64,000 nt of DNA. It comes from Icerya purchasi. Taxonomy: Eukaryota; Arthropoda; Insecta; Hemiptera; Monophlebidae. The notes under the pieces were generated by a model that saw nothing but the letters and a program-made list of their open reading frames with translations, was not told the origin of the DNA and did no database searches. This document shows positions 37,268 to 48,900 of the stretch, one piece after another. Every line of letters starts with the position of its first letter. Positions within the stretch are counted from its first letter, which is position 1. The DNA is taken from positions 24,937,083-25,001,082 of the forward strand of contig CM077115.1 of assembly GCA_039619475.1 (NCBI GenBank), written 5' to 3'. Position numbers and translations under genes: made by a program.

Positions 37268-37862
37268 TTGGAGGTGCAAATTAGTTCGGTGCGTTTTTTG
37301 GTGAAAAATATTTATTTTAGAGCAAAATGAAATGAACAGATTAATCAAAATGAAACGAATAAATTAATCAAAGTATTGCCAACCATCACTGGCTACTACT
37401 TTTCTCCATTTCTCAGGTAATTTTCGAATTCCATCTCGAAAAAATGTCTCATCTTTCGAGGCGATCCAAGTTAGGAGCCAATTTTCAAGAAGTGAACCAC
37501 TTACCTGCAAATCGTGCTTCATCTGTCGGAACAACCAGTAATCAGAAGGAGCAATGTCCGGCGAATACGGCGGGTGCGGTAAAATATCCCACTTGAGCGT
37601 TTCCACATATTTTTTTACGACTTTTGCGACATGAGACCGATCGTTGTCACGCAAAAGATTAACTTTGTCATGTCTTTGCTCGTATTCCAGCCGTTTTTTC
37701 GTAATGCACGGCTCAAACGAATCAATTGTAGCCTATACCGATCGCCCGTAATGGAATCGCCAGGTTGTAGCAGCTCGTAGTGTACCACACCCTTTTGGTC
37801 CCACCAGATACACAGCATAACCTCCGAACTATGAATGTTCTGCTTCGGTGTAAATGTTGAGG
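37268..37862 (-). mobile_element. mariner element, 5'-truncated and frameshifted
   Basis: Minus-strand frames 37615-37818 and 37364-37654 together form the C-terminal half of a DD34D mariner transposase. They contain VMLCIWWDQKGVVHYELLQP, DSITGDRYRLQLIRLSRAL, a frameshift, then RDNDRSHVAKVVKKYVETLK and PPYSPDIAPSDYWLF, ending ASDGWQYFD at 37364. The second and third catalytic Asp are present with 34 residues between them. HDNA-x-PH is altered to RDNDRSH. The 3' TIR-like end lies near 37268-37290 (GAGGTGCAAATTAGTTCGGT). The 5' half is missing: the element stops after TPKQNIHS-like codons at about 37855, where a DINE-like element begins. Confidence 0.8.
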
Positions 37863-38408
37863 TATATATATATTAATTACAACGTAATTCTTAGGCTACC
37901 CCCCATTCGAAAAAATGTCCCAATTTTATGTAATGCTAAATGTCCCAAAAAATGTCCCAATTTTATGTAACGCTAAATGTCCCAATTTTATGTAACGCTA
38001 AATGTCCCAATTTTATGTAACGCTAAATGTCCCAATTTTATGTAACGCTAAATGTCCCAATTTTATGTAACGCTAAGTGTCCCAATTTTATGTAACGCTA
38101 AATGTCCCAAAAAAATGTCCCAGAAAAATGTCCCAATTTTATGTAACGTTTGTTATATTTTGTAGAATTTTTGTTATTGTTATTTAATGTAACGAAAAAT
38201 GTAACGAAAAAATGTCTTAATTTTATATAACGGAAGTTAAATGTTAGAATAGGATTTTTGTAGTTATGTTATTTTTTGTGTGTGTTGATGCCAGTAAGAA
38301 TTACGTTGTAAATTTTGATCATTTTATACAAAGTATAGAAGAAAAAGAGACAGAAATGAAAGCAAGAGGGGTCAAGGGGCACAGCCCCTTGCGAGGCCAA
38401 AGTGGCCG

Positions 38409-38411
<3 letters not shown>
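37863..38411 (+). mobile_element. Helentron/DINE-like element, copy 1
   Basis: Starts TATATATTAATTACAACG. A perfect 16-bp inverted repeat pairs TACAACGTAATTCTTA (37878-37893) with TAAGAATTACGTTGTA (38295-38310). Between them is a tandem array of a 25-bp unit containing TGTCCCAATTTTATGTAACG (about 37915-38150). The 3' end has the hairpin AAGGGG-CACAG-CCCCTT (38374-38390) and then GCGAGGCCAAAGTGGCCGAG, running into (TA)n. 5' subterminal repeat, internal partner, tandem repeats and a 3' hairpin are the architecture of DINE-1/Helentron-derived non-autonomous elements. No coding capacity. It abuts the broken mariner on its left. The family assignment is inferred from structure. Confidence 0.65.
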
Positions 38412-38443
<32 letters not shown>

Positions 38444-38547
38444 TATATATATATACATTATATATATATACATTATATATATATACATTATATATATATA
38501 TACATTATATATATATACACATTATATATATATATATATATATATTG
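38412..38547. repeat. (TA)n microsatellite with TATACATTATA periodicity
   Basis: Follows the 3' end of DINE-like copy 1. TATACATTATATA units of about 17-21 bp repeat six or so times. Such elements are commonly found inserted in, or expanding, TA-rich microsatellites. Confidence 0.85.
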
Positions 38548-39725
38548 TTTGTACATTTCAAACTTTTTCTTAATCGATTTCAAGGAACAGAAATCGCTCT
38601 CTCAATTTTTTTTTTTGTTTGCAATTATTTTCTAATGCATTCGTGAATCAATAGCAAAGGTATATTTGAGAATGGAATGCTTAAAAATGTGTGCGACTTG
38701 GCTTATAGTGTACTTCTAAGATTAATGATCCGATTTATAAAAGATCGGTCAAGTGGAATTTTCAATGCGAATGAAGGTTTTTTTTTGTGTGATGGTAGTG
38801 TATATATGCGTATTTGTGTATATACGTTACTCTTGAAGTATCTATGAATGTAAATGTAAACAACACGGAACAACGTTAAGTAAGTTGTTTATTGTCCTGC
38901 TTGTTAATACTTTTTTTTTTCATCGTAACAGAAAAAAATGTCGCCTGTCTCGACATAACCTTGGCGTTATTATAGACACTCTCTGCCGCATAAATCAATA
39001 GTAGAAAATGGAATAATACCAGTCTGCAACATTCCAAGTTATGCATATGATTGAAATAGGTGAACTGGAATTTCAAACGCGGAATATTCCCTGGAAACGG
39101 AAATGACAGATTTAATGGACACTAGAAACATAAACTGACAACGAAATAATCTCCCCCACAAAAAAAAAATCACAGTTCGCTCTGGTTCAGAAGTAACAAA
39201 ATGACACTTAAGAGATGGTCAGACTTGTTGTAACTTTTCAAAATTTTTAATATAAAATAACTTCCAATTGAAAAGAACAAATTTAGAACAAAACATTTCC
39301 ACGTTGATTCAATATATTCGCTGGCTTTAATTAATTCGCTACAAATGTTCTTTCAGTTTGCCGTAGTCCACATGACATTTCTGGCCGTAGGAGGAGTGCA
39401 CGGTAAAGATAACACCGTTCTCGCATAGAGATAAACTTTAGTGTAATTTTGGGACAATCATAGTAATGTGTAAGAATTTAATTAGCAAGGAGTCTGATGC
39501 AAATTGCAACGCAGAACGGTTCATCATTGAGCTAATAGCTTTTTAATGCTTCAGTGAAATAAAATGGTAAATGGTAACTTTCAGATAGAGTACAGTTTGT
39601 TTGTCGAAATCCATGAGAACGACTACCCGCATACGGTGTTGCTGCCCCGAATTTTCTTAATAAGATAACAGGAATCCATCTTTATCCCCGGCTTTACAGG
39701 AATTATTTTGGTCAACTTTCCGGAC
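38548..39725. other. Intergenic DNA, no recognised gene
   Basis: Short frames only, such as 38876-39076. No domain recognised. Confidence 0.4.
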
Positions 39726-39729
39726 ACGA

Positions 39730-40190
39730 GAAAAATACCATGTAGATGGCTCTTTCAATTTAAACGTTTTAAGTTGGTTCCATTCTATCCCTTTCGTTCA
39801 TCGCTCTTCTATTGTCTCCCTAATTCGTCTCCGGATCAATCATTCTCTCCTCCCCTCCTCTCGCTTTCGATTTGCTCTATCGCCTTCTCCTGATTGTTCT
39901 CTCCACGATTGTGATCCTCCTCGTACATGTGATGCTGATCACATTTTCTTTAAGTGTCCTGCTCTTCGTAACGAACGTTCCCTTTTATACTGTCAGCTCC
40001 TGTCATTAGGTCTCCCTACTTCCTATAACTCTTCCTTTATTCTCTCCTTTCCTTCAACTTCTGTGGTGTCCGCACTGCTGTCCTTTGTTGCGTCTATTTC
40101 GGGCCGCCTAGTCATTTAATTTCTTAGCTTAGTTTTCTTGTTGTTGAGTCAATGCCGCTGGCGCGCCCACAAAAAAAAAAAAAAAAAAAG
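39730..40190 (+). mobile_element. 5'-truncated LINE, copy 2 (RNase H end, Cys/His motif, poly-A)
   Basis: The plus-strand frame near 39780-40120 reads SIPFVHRSSIVSLIRLRINH, the R-x-RL-x-H segment following LINE RNase H. It continues SPDCSLHDCDPPRTCDADHI and FFKCPALRNERSLLY, a C-x-C...H...C zinc-knuckle-like end typical of jockey/R1-type ORF2, then runs to a stop after ASISGRLVI. The 3' UTR ends GCCGCTGGCGCGCCCACA followed by A19 at 40190. A clean truncated copy with an open frame; most ORF-track frames here are out of frame with it. The same family's 3' end is at 33990-34218. Confidence 0.7.
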
Positions 40191-41147
40191 TTCGACGCGA
40201 CCGGAATTGTTGCTGATGTTTCTTTGAAATTGTTTTCATTTCTGAGAGATAACTGTGGTGTTGTAAATTCCGACGAAAAACGAATGTGTCCAGAGGTGAC
40301 AGACACGCTCCATAGAAGAAGCTTTATAAGTATTTCGGTTAGCGTGCTTCACGATCTTCCTATTGTCTCGAGACTGGAAGATTAAACTGTTATTTATCAT
40401 CGGTGGGGGGGGGGGGGGTTGTATTTTAACACTTTAGCGTGTTATTTTAAATCGTCCGGATATTAATTAATCTCGATTAAGTCTACTCGATCGCCACTTC
40501 GTACTTTTATGCATTATTAATGAAGACAATCCGAATACACCCAACTTTACTTCACAACTGAGAGATTATGCAAGAAACTCCGACATAGAATCAGTGTCTT
40601 ATTATAATTTTAAAAAGGTCTACGAGGATTACGTTTAAATACTAAACTTAAAAAAATCGGGAGTAGTTTGTAATCGGTAGATAATAGCACTAGGTTTAAT
40701 GTAAATTTAAAACTACCGCAGAGACAGGATACTTCTGCAACAAGATAGAATTTCATCTGGCTTTCTACCTTACGAAAGCCCTTCAATTTATTTTCCCTTT
40801 CCCGATCGTTTCTGTAATTTTATTATTCTCCGTATGCGTTCACTTATCCGCCAGTCTTTTTTCCTTCCATTCCGTTCACATTGATTTACCGCGGGGTTCA
40901 TAATCCCATTCGAGAATCTTCGGATTATGAAGCGGCCGATTCTTTGACACTCGAGTTTTTGATTTTTCCCGTTTTTTTTTTCTTAAGGAAAATCCCATCC
41001 CCTACCATTCTGTAGCACTGTGTAAAAATTTCCATTTTAAATTTTTACAGGATATTTACGGCTCGTAGAGGAAGACGTGTTCGTTTTGACACGCCTATAA
41101 TATTAAGTCAAATTTACTAAAACTTTGATAATTACGATAAAAAAAAA
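40191..41147. other. Intergenic DNA, no recognised gene
   Basis: Contains G15 at about 40404 and TC-rich DNA. No supported CDS. Confidence 0.4.
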
Positions 41148-41222
41148 AATGTATATATATATATATATGTAAACTCTGCCCTTCGAGCCTAGCTAAAAGG
41201 GGCAAGCCCCTCGACTGACAAT
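41148..41222 (-). mobile_element. Helentron/DINE-like element, 3' end fragment
   Basis: Reads TATATATATATATGTAAACTC, GAGCCTAGCTAAAAGGGGC and AAGCCCCTCGAC. Compared with the reverse complement of copy 1's 3' end, the order (TA)n, AAACTC, GCC, AAGGGGC hairpin is the same with many changes. It is an older, truncated relative on the minus strand. Confidence 0.45.
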
Positions 41223-41405
41223 CTTTTTTTTTCTAAACTTTTTTTAGAATAATCATTTTCAGTTGATCACATTCTTATCCGTCTTTTATTTTAAAAAATC
41301 TTAGTAATTTTACCACACCACTCAACCTTTGATATCTTATATCAAGCGGAAGGTAGTCATGGGACAAAAAATGTAGCGTACCCTGAGCTGAGAATGACAT
41401 AGTTA

Positions 41406-41660
41406 TTAATATATATTAATCACAACGTAATCCTCAGGTTACCCCCACCCCCCATTAGAAAAAATGTCCCAATTTTATGTAACGTTGGTTATATTTTGTA
41501 GAATTTTTGTGATTATGTTATTATATTCATATGAACTGATTTAGGATTACGTTGTAAATTTTGATTATTTTATACAAAGTATAGAAGAGAAAGAGAGAGA
41601 TATGTAAGCAGAAGGGGTGAAGGGGCATAGTATCCTTGCGAGGCCAAAATGACCGAGTTT
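41406..41660 (+). mobile_element. Helentron/DINE-like element, copy 2 (first unit of trimer)
   Basis: Short copy with only one tandem-repeat unit. It has CACAACGTAATCCTCA at the 5' end, an internal partner GGATTACGTTGTA and a decayed hairpin (AAGGGGCATAGTATCCTT), and ends GACCGAGTTTATAT. It runs directly into copy 3 with a shared TATAT, i.e. head-to-tail. Confidence 0.65.
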
Positions 41661-41908
41661 ATATTAATTACAACGTAATTTTTAGGCTACTCCTCATTAG
41701 AAAGAATGCCCTAATTTTATGTAATGAAAAATGTCTTAAAAATATGTCCCAATTTTATGTAACGTTTGTTATATTTTATATGATTTTTGTGATTATGTTA
41801 TTATCTTCATATGGATCAATTTAGAATTACGTTGTAAATTTTGATCATTTAATACATTGCATAGAAGAGAAAGAGACAGAAATGCAAGCACGAAGGGTCA
41901 AGGGGCTG
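41660..41908 (+). mobile_element. Helentron/DINE-like element, copy 3 (second unit of trimer)
   Basis: Starts TATATTAATTACAACGTAAT and has the internal partner GAATTACGTTGTA and the AGAAGAGAAAGAGACAGAAA block. It stops in the middle of the terminal hairpin, without the usual GCGAGGCC...GGCC tail. The hairpin is shared with copy 4 on the opposite strand. Confidence 0.65.
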
Positions 41909-41921
41909 TGCCCCTTGACCC
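41895..41921. other. 27-bp perfect palindrome joining two DINE-like copies
   Basis: GGGTCAAGGGG-CTGTG-CCCCTTGACCC. This is the family's 3' hairpin extended outward on both sides, because the flanking sequence on either side is the same element in opposite orientation. Confidence 0.85.
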
Positions 41922-42296
41922 CTCTTGCTTTCATTTCTGTCTCTTTCTCTTCTATATTTTGTATAAAATGATCAAAATTTACAACGTAATTCTTACTGGC
42001 ATCAACACACACAAAAAATAACATAACCACAAAAATCTTATTCTAACATTTAACTTCCATTAAATAAAATAAGACATTTTTTCGTTATATTTTTCGTTAC
42101 ATATTTCATTACATAAAATTGTGACATTTTTTAAATAACAATAACAAAAATCCTATAAAATATAACAAACGTTACATAAAATTGGGACATTTAGCGTTAC
42201 ATAAAATTTTGACATTTTTTTGGGACACTTTTTTTGGACATTTTTTCGAATGGGGGGTAGCCTAAGAATTACGTTGTAATTAATATATATATATAT
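41908..42296 (-). mobile_element. Helentron/DINE-like element, copy 4 (third unit, inverted)
   Basis: Minus-strand copy fused tail-to-tail to copy 3. It has CTTGCTTTCATTTCTGTCTC, then TACAACGTAATTCTTACTGG (internal partner), two to three TGTCCCAATTTT-type units (about 42105-42240), GGGTAGCCTAAGAATTACG and (TA)n at 42283-42298. More similar to copies 1 and 5 than to copy 3. Confidence 0.65.
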
Positions 42297-45210
42297 ATGT
42301 GTGTGTATTTGTGTGTATATATACATATATATACACAAGGATATTTGTTGCAAAAAAAAAAAAAAAATGATTTTCATTTTGTAAAAAACATTGGCTTTTA
42401 GATCGTTATATGAGTTAGCTGCCGTCAAAGACCGAAACTTCTTTTACTCGTAATAAATAAACAACTCTCTTGAATACTAAGACTGGAAACGATGGAAGAT
42501 GAAAAAAAAAAGAATGCTTGGAGAAAGTTACATTTTATTTTGTGTGCGGACCGTGACAAAGATGACAACTACGAATGAATTTATTAAAAACCAATAAAAA
42601 ACAAAGAAACAGAGAAAGTGTAGCAAAAAATTGCTCAAAACGGGCATGTTTCGACAGATGATATGGACCGTTAAGATCTGGATGTTTAATTTTTAATGAT
42701 TTAAGTATTCTCCTAATAAAAACTAATCAATGAAATAATTTTATTGGACGAAATTACAATTTAATTTGGATTGCACTTGTCCTTAAAAAAAAAATATAAC
42801 CGAAAAAGTATTATAAAAGTAAAAAATGTTTAAATAATTGGCAATATGGAAGAAGATTAAAATTTATTTTACAGATATCTTAATTTATATGATGAAACCT
42901 TAAATAATATTTCTAATGTGTTTATTACTTACACTAGACCGTATTAATTGCTTCTTTTTTTCAAATTCAAAATTTCGTCAGTTTTTTTTTTTCCCTGTTT
43001 GGGTCTTTCTTTGGGCTTGCCAATAATAGACGATTACCCATAAACACGTGCAAATAGAAGTAATTAGGAGTTGTTACAAGGAATGGAATCTGACAAAGAA
43101 CGTTATACCAAGGATGGAGAAACAATGACAATCAACGTCGATAAATGCCAAACATACATATACATTCTGAAAAGAGAAGGAATGACACAGCAGAAGATGA
43201 GAGCAAAAGAAGTTAGCTGTCCCATACCATGGTCACTTCTGCAATTACAGAGCCCACAGTACTAACGGATAAAGGAATAACAGACTGCCAATAATTAAGG
43301 AAAATGAAACACGAGATGTTTAAAAAGCAGTTGGAGCCATCAAGCACCAAACCTATATAGACCACAGTGCTTAGCGTGCTGTTTTTCATTTCTTTTTTAT
43401 TCATTTTTTAACCTACCAAACTTACATAATAATAATTAACACTTTTTCTTTCTCAAATCCAAATGTTCTTTTTTAATTTGCCATTTCTTTATTTATTTTT
43501 TAATCTACCAAACTTATACCAATAAAATTAGAGATCATTATTTCGACTCGGACAGAATTAAAATATTTCAAATTTCTTATAAGCAATGTAATTTGGGTCG
43601 TATTTTTATCCTATCACCGCGCGGCTGGTACTGAGAAAAAGCAAAAAAAAAAACAGTTTCGTAATTTTAATAAGAAAATCCCCCGCTAGGTATTTCGTGG
43701 AAAACGAAAGTTATAAAATTTAAAAAACGGAACAAAGGACAGAAACGCGATTAAATCGAGAATGTAAGTAGTTGGATATATAGATCCATTTGAAATGCGA
43801 ATTAGTCTTTTATAGAGCGATAAGAAGTAGAGAATGGGATTTTAGTAAGTTAATTAAAAGGTAACTAGCCGTTTCACCCGATCGTAAAAAACCGATTAAT
43901 ATTGTCACTAATTGTGTTCAAAGTACGAAACAAAAAAAAAAAAAATAATAATAATAATAGAAAACAAGCGCATACAGTCGGAGCGAAGAGCCGAAATGCG
44001 ATGAAAGAAACTATGTTAATTTGCTGCCTAAAGGGAAATAAATATATCGAATATTTTATTGAACTTAATTTTTAAGAAACAATTAATATTTATCTTTTCT
44101 GACTAATGGAAAGTTTAACTTTTCCGGCCTAATTGGCAGTCAGATTATTAATTTTTTAATTATATAAACATACTCACTTCGGTTTAATGATTTTTTTCGC
44201 TAACTTCACTTCGATAGTACATCGGCAGCTCGTGATTATGGTAATAGGCATGCCGCGGTAAAGTCAGTGACCTAAGAAGCATGGTTTTATTTTTCAGTGA
44301 CAATGAATGAAAACGTGAGTATACACGAATTTATCGTTTGCCTGTTCATTATGATTTCCTGACATTTCCGGTATGAAGTGTGCTGCTCCGCCAACAATGT
44401 ATCTCGGTAGTGACCGGTGTCGTACATTTAATCTTCAACAGCATTTATCACGGCCAGACAAGTAGTCATACTGCACGAAAATACATCACTATAGTCGGGG
44501 ATTTCTGTTATATGTTAGTTTGCGAACATTGTAAAACTGTGACACATTTTAATTGCAATATTGCCCTTCATATCAGCAGTGATAGTTTATTTTTATACAA
44601 TCATTTTCCAAGCGCGATCGGTTTGCTTGGCCTTTAGCGGAGAGCAACACTGTACCGGAAACATCCTTTCAAACTCCTTGGAAATTCCTCAGCCACAGTT
44701 ATCAAGGTCTCCTGGCTTATATCGAGTCTAACAACATAGGCCGAGAAAAAATGATTTCAAGAATACACCATTAACGAAATTTTACAATGCAACATGTAAG
44801 ATTACATTAAACCATTAGGACCACGGAATATTAGTTTCATTAAAAAAATTAAATATAATATAGTTTTTAATTTTCGCAAGAAATTTACAGTAACGAATAA
44901 TATTAGGGCAGTCTTCTTATATTATAAAAATATTGATTTTTTTTTTTTTTCATTTAAAGATCATCGTGTTTTAGTTTTTTTTTTTTTTTTTCGTCCTGAA
45001 CTGTCATTCATTTAGCCATCCATTGTACTTTAGAAATTAAGCCGTTATGTTGTTATTAATTATAAAGCGCACCAAAGCAAAGATTGCAGTATGGACAGAA
45101 CACAGTAAATAATGAAATATACGAAGAGGAAAATCTGCATAAAATTAATTCTTCATAAAACCTTTTTCTACAGTGTTCGTATTTGTCGCTGCTGCTGGAC
45201 AGAAAATGAT
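42297..45210. other. Intergenic DNA, no recognised gene
   Basis: Poly-A at 42353 and poly-T after 42978 (TTTTTTTTTTCCCTGTTTGGG) may be retroposon ends. Open frames at 43071-43265 and 44380-44637 show no domain. A splice-like acceptor and donor flank a 17-base stretch near 44294-44312, not supported as an exon. Confidence 0.4.
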
Positions 45211-45214
45211 TAAT

Positions 45215-45525
45215 ACCATTAAATAAAAAATGGGGAACAGAATTAACAAAAATACCGAAAGAAATAATAAAACAAGTGAAAAGGAAAACACTAGAGATCT
45301 GGCAAGAACAATGGAAAAAAGATACTCTACTGACAGACGAACAGAGGCTCTACTGCTACTCGATATATTGAAGCAAGATTAAAGATTGGAAATTTCACCA
45401 CTAACTTCTTCCTAACACAGTACTTGTGTCACGGTAATTTTGCAGCTTACCTAAAAAGATTTAATATCATTAGCCTCCGCAGAGAATGTAAAGAATCAAA
45501 AGACATCCCTGACCATTAAAAAAAT
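45215..45525 (+). pseudogene. Decayed LINE C-terminal fragment
   Basis: Plus-strand reading across frameshifts gives KWGTELTKIPKEIIKQ, LEIWQEQWKKDTLL and then YLCHGNFAAYLKRFNI with SLRRECKESKDIPDH. The W-x3-W then L-x-HG-x-F-x2-YL-x-RF...C...H pattern is the region after RNase H in I/R1/jockey-type LINEs. Several stops. No tail identified. Confidence 0.5.
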
Positions 45526-45609
45526 TCATTAATTCTGATACTTTTCCGTATAATTAGCGATTTTCTTTTTCGGAAAAATTGCAATTCGGTGCATATTTTT
45601 TATTTATTA

Positions 45610-48200
45610 TTTTTTTATTTTTATTTTTAAATAACATATGGAGAACCCACAAGGCAACCGCCCATCTGTAGGTTCTCATCACAGTTACAACGTTTATTTC
45701 TAATAAAGTTACAATATCGATCATATACAATTAACCGCTTAACTAACAAATGTGTCACAAAAAACAAAGTAAAAACATAAATTTCCACTAAAAATAACAG
45801 CATAACGCATAATTCAAAATCTAAACAAAACAAGTCAAAAACATAATAGCAATTCGTATATAGAAACCCAATAATGCAAGAAAGATGTAAAATAAAAAAA
45901 ACAAACATATATATAATTAACTAAGAAAAGATAAAGAGAAAAAAATTTTTAAAAAAAATTTAAAAAAAATCACTTATCAGATACTCCTTCCACCTCTTTC
46001 AGCTGCAATCATTGTAGTTGCTCAACAGTTAATTTTTAATTTCTAAGAGGCAATTTTTTTTATTCTTTATTTTTATAATATCCGTTTGAATTTTCCCTGA
46101 CAAGTCAATCAGTACAGAGCGTCCTTTGTTTTATCAATATAATTATTTATACCTTTAGGTTTAATATATGTAATTTTTGACGAAGCTCTAGTTATCTTCA
46201 CTATATTCCTAGTCTTAAGGTCGGGAAGATCCAGCTTATAATTATATAAAATAAATAAATAATACCTTAGTTTAGCCGGTAATTCTTCCATTTCCTTTCA
46301 CAAATTAAGATTACCCCTTCTTTGACATAAATCCATTTTTTTGCTATGAGTTTTAAATTATTTTTATGAATAGCGTTTATTTTTTTATGTTCAGATTTAT
46401 TTGCTCCTTCCCATGCTTGTATAGCGTAAGATATCCTTGATGTTATCAGAGCATTATAGTATTGTCTTAGAATTTTTGAAGGTAACAATGGCCTAAGTCT
46501 ATAAATCGCAGGTAAAGATTGCTTGATCTTTTTTATTATTTCCAATACGAGTATATGTTGTTTCCAACTTACCGTACTATCAATCGTTACCCCGAAGTAT
46601 TTGATTTTTTGCACATTTTGTAATATCATACACAATCATCACTACAATAATTAAAGTTATTCGCATGACTACAATTGTGATATTTGATTAGAACTTGTGG
46701 AATGAAAGTCCTATAACGGCTCGATGTTCTTATGTACATCATTTAGGATTTATCCGTATTAATGGGTAAAAGCCTTGACTATGCGCGCCCAAATTACAAA
46801 AGAGTTTAAATCTTTTTGCAGTAAGTCCTCCGCTTTTTGTATATCAGAATTTTCCATCACCAACGCAAAATCATCAGCAAAAGCAAATACTTTCGCGTAT
46901 TTTATATATATCTATAGAGTGAATTTGTATATATCAGAAATAATAAAGGTGCCAGTATTGTTCCTTGCCCTACACCCGCCGTTAAATCCCCCTCAGTACT
47001 GAGACTATCATTTATTTTTACCCTTAACTTCCGATTTTTTAGGTAGCCCGCAAACCACTTGTTTTGATTGTTAGCAGTGCCGATGTTCCGCAGTTCACTT
47101 ATTAATTTATCATGGCTAACAGTATTAAAAGCTTTATTTAGATCGATAAAAAACACTAGAAATTGATTACCTTTGGCCTAGACCTTCGTATATATTGTTA
47201 ACGAAATTTTTTAGTAACTCTGCTGTCGATTTCTTTCTCCTGAAGCCAAATTGCAGTGGGTATAGAATTTCATTTCTCTCTAGGTAATCTCTTAAATGGT
47301 TGGCAATATAGTGTTCCATTATTTTAGCAATTACCGAGATGATAGTAATTAGCCTATAGTTGGAGCAATCAATACAGTTCCCTATTTTGTATTTTGGCCG
47401 CACTATGCCTACTTTAAGCAAGTCTGGCACTTTCGCTCTTTTTACTGATTGATTTATTAAATTAACTAATAAAGGTCCTATCGATCCAATATGCCTTTTA
47501 ATATCTACATACAATCCTAATCCCATCGTATCCCGGTGCTTTATTGTCTTTGTCTTTTATTTTATTTACTACTTCTCTAATCTCGTTTTCACTAACTTCC
47601 GGAATAAAAAAAGGTCACCTTGTGTAAATAGTTAGCTCGTATCTCATTTGTTATTAAATTACATCTGTGACAGCATGTAACAGGATTCGATATATATATA
47701 TTGGGTTAAGAATTTATCTAGAATGTCTTTCGACTTACCAAAATGTTTATTAATGTCATCTATTGAACTACTATTACAACCTTTAATAAAATAGAATTTA
47801 TTACTCTCCATGTTTTTTTAGTGTTTGCAGCATCATGTAGAATAAATGACTTATAATACTTACCTTTCGCCTCTCTAATTTCTTTTTTAACATAATTCCT
47901 GTATATTACATATCTAGTTCTATATTTATTATTAGATCTTTGATTCTTCCACTTTTTATAATACCTATCTCTCTCCTTAATTCTTTTTAATATCTCCATA
48001 TTCATCCATTTTTTTATTGGCAACTCCCGTGTTTTATTTCTCTCAAGAAATATAGACAACGAATTCCTATAAAATTCCGTAATGTGGGAAATTTCACTAT
48101 CCTTTGTTTTTACAATCCAGGTCTTTTTTAACTCTTCTTTTCCATCGCACGTTAACCTTTGTTTTATACTTTTCTTAATACTTGCATGTCTTCCATTCAC
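45610..48200 (-). mobile_element. 5'-truncated non-LTR retrotransposon with reverse transcriptase
   Basis: Minus strand. From 48200: a Lys/Arg-rich linker (MNMEILKRIKERDRYYKKWK). Next the RT palm/fingers, VGIVRPKYKIGNCIDCSNYR with ILYPLQFGFRRKKSTAELL (47167-47526) and LNKAFNTVSHDKLI with GVGQGTILAPLLFLIYTNSL (46902-47156). A frameshift follows, then the catalytic box VFAFADDFALVMEN (about 46840-46890). After RT, KIKYFGVTIDSTVSWKQHI and YNALITSRISYAIQAWEG (46267-46635). The 3' UTR continues to about 45610 and ends in an A/AAAT-rich tail read on the minus strand. RT residues FADD are kept, but at least three frameshifts or stops break the ORF and the endonuclease is missing. A CR1/jockey-type clade fits; I did not resolve it further. 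Confidence 0.8.
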
Positions 48201-48204
48201 GATA

Positions 48205-48900
48205 TTAATAAATTACTAATAATTGTCATGTGTGTACATTTTTATCTTTTCTCCGCACTGTTCCCTGTCTTTTGTAAAATTGTTTGCTTTCGATTCGCTG
48301 TTTCTAACCTACTTGGATTTTCATCTTTTCAAACAGACTTCTTCCCCGTTGCATACTCGGTTGTTCTGGGGATAGGAGGGGAATCGAAAAGTCGATTGAA
48401 TGGGGGCGATCGGATATTTGTCCAGCCAGTTTATCTTTTCAAAAAGTTACACTTTCAACTTTGCTCTGATAATTTTCATCATTTACCAATTTACATTTTA
48501 TCTTTCTATTCAACTTTCTCTCTTGTCCGTTGCTCTCTTTGTGTCGCCATTGATTTAATACTATCTTTTGCTTTCTACTTTTCGATATCATCTACCTTCC
48601 TCCGTCTCCATTCTACTTCCTTCGCACGTCAGCTAATAGGTTTTTATGTGTAATACTAGCCATGTATTTTTCGAATCCTTTTCTTCCCGTGTACGTTTCC
48701 TAATAATCTAATTCATTCAGCTCGATTACTTCTCACAATGTCTCATGATTTGTCCTATACTTATTTTCTTTATTCAATATGTAAGAAAACTGCAATTTAA
48801 ATTACTCTAAAACTACCATTCGTTATGGACCAACGCCCCCTTTGCTGGCCGAGTCTTCTCCCCATTCAAAAACAAAAAAAAATCTGATAGTAACACTTTT
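48205..48900 (+). other. C/T-rich tract ending in an A-rich tail, possible LINE 3' end
   Basis: Strong pyrimidine bias and an ending GCTGGCCGAGTC...CCATTC-A-rich (about 48850-48885), similar in style to the LINE tails at 34200 and 40170. The 164-codon frame 48159-48653 is hydrophobic only because of the T/C bias and has no recognised domain. Confidence 0.3.

Noticed and set aside
38266..38646. 126-codon ORF over the DINE-like 3' end
   Set aside because: Most of it translates the (TA)n run; the other part is the element's non-coding 3' block.
42153..42428. 91-codon ORF
   Set aside because: Falls over the inverted DINE-like copy 4 and its (TA)n flank.
44168..44250. Minus-strand ATG frame ending in a GTGAGT donor, and a plus-strand 17-base micro-exon near 44294-44312
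   Set aside because: Short, phase does not match the known exon, no supporting similarity.
48159..48653. 164-codon hydrophobic ORF
   Set aside because: Longest frame here but explained by C/T-rich composition. It overlaps the 5' end of the LINE on the other strand and has no domain.
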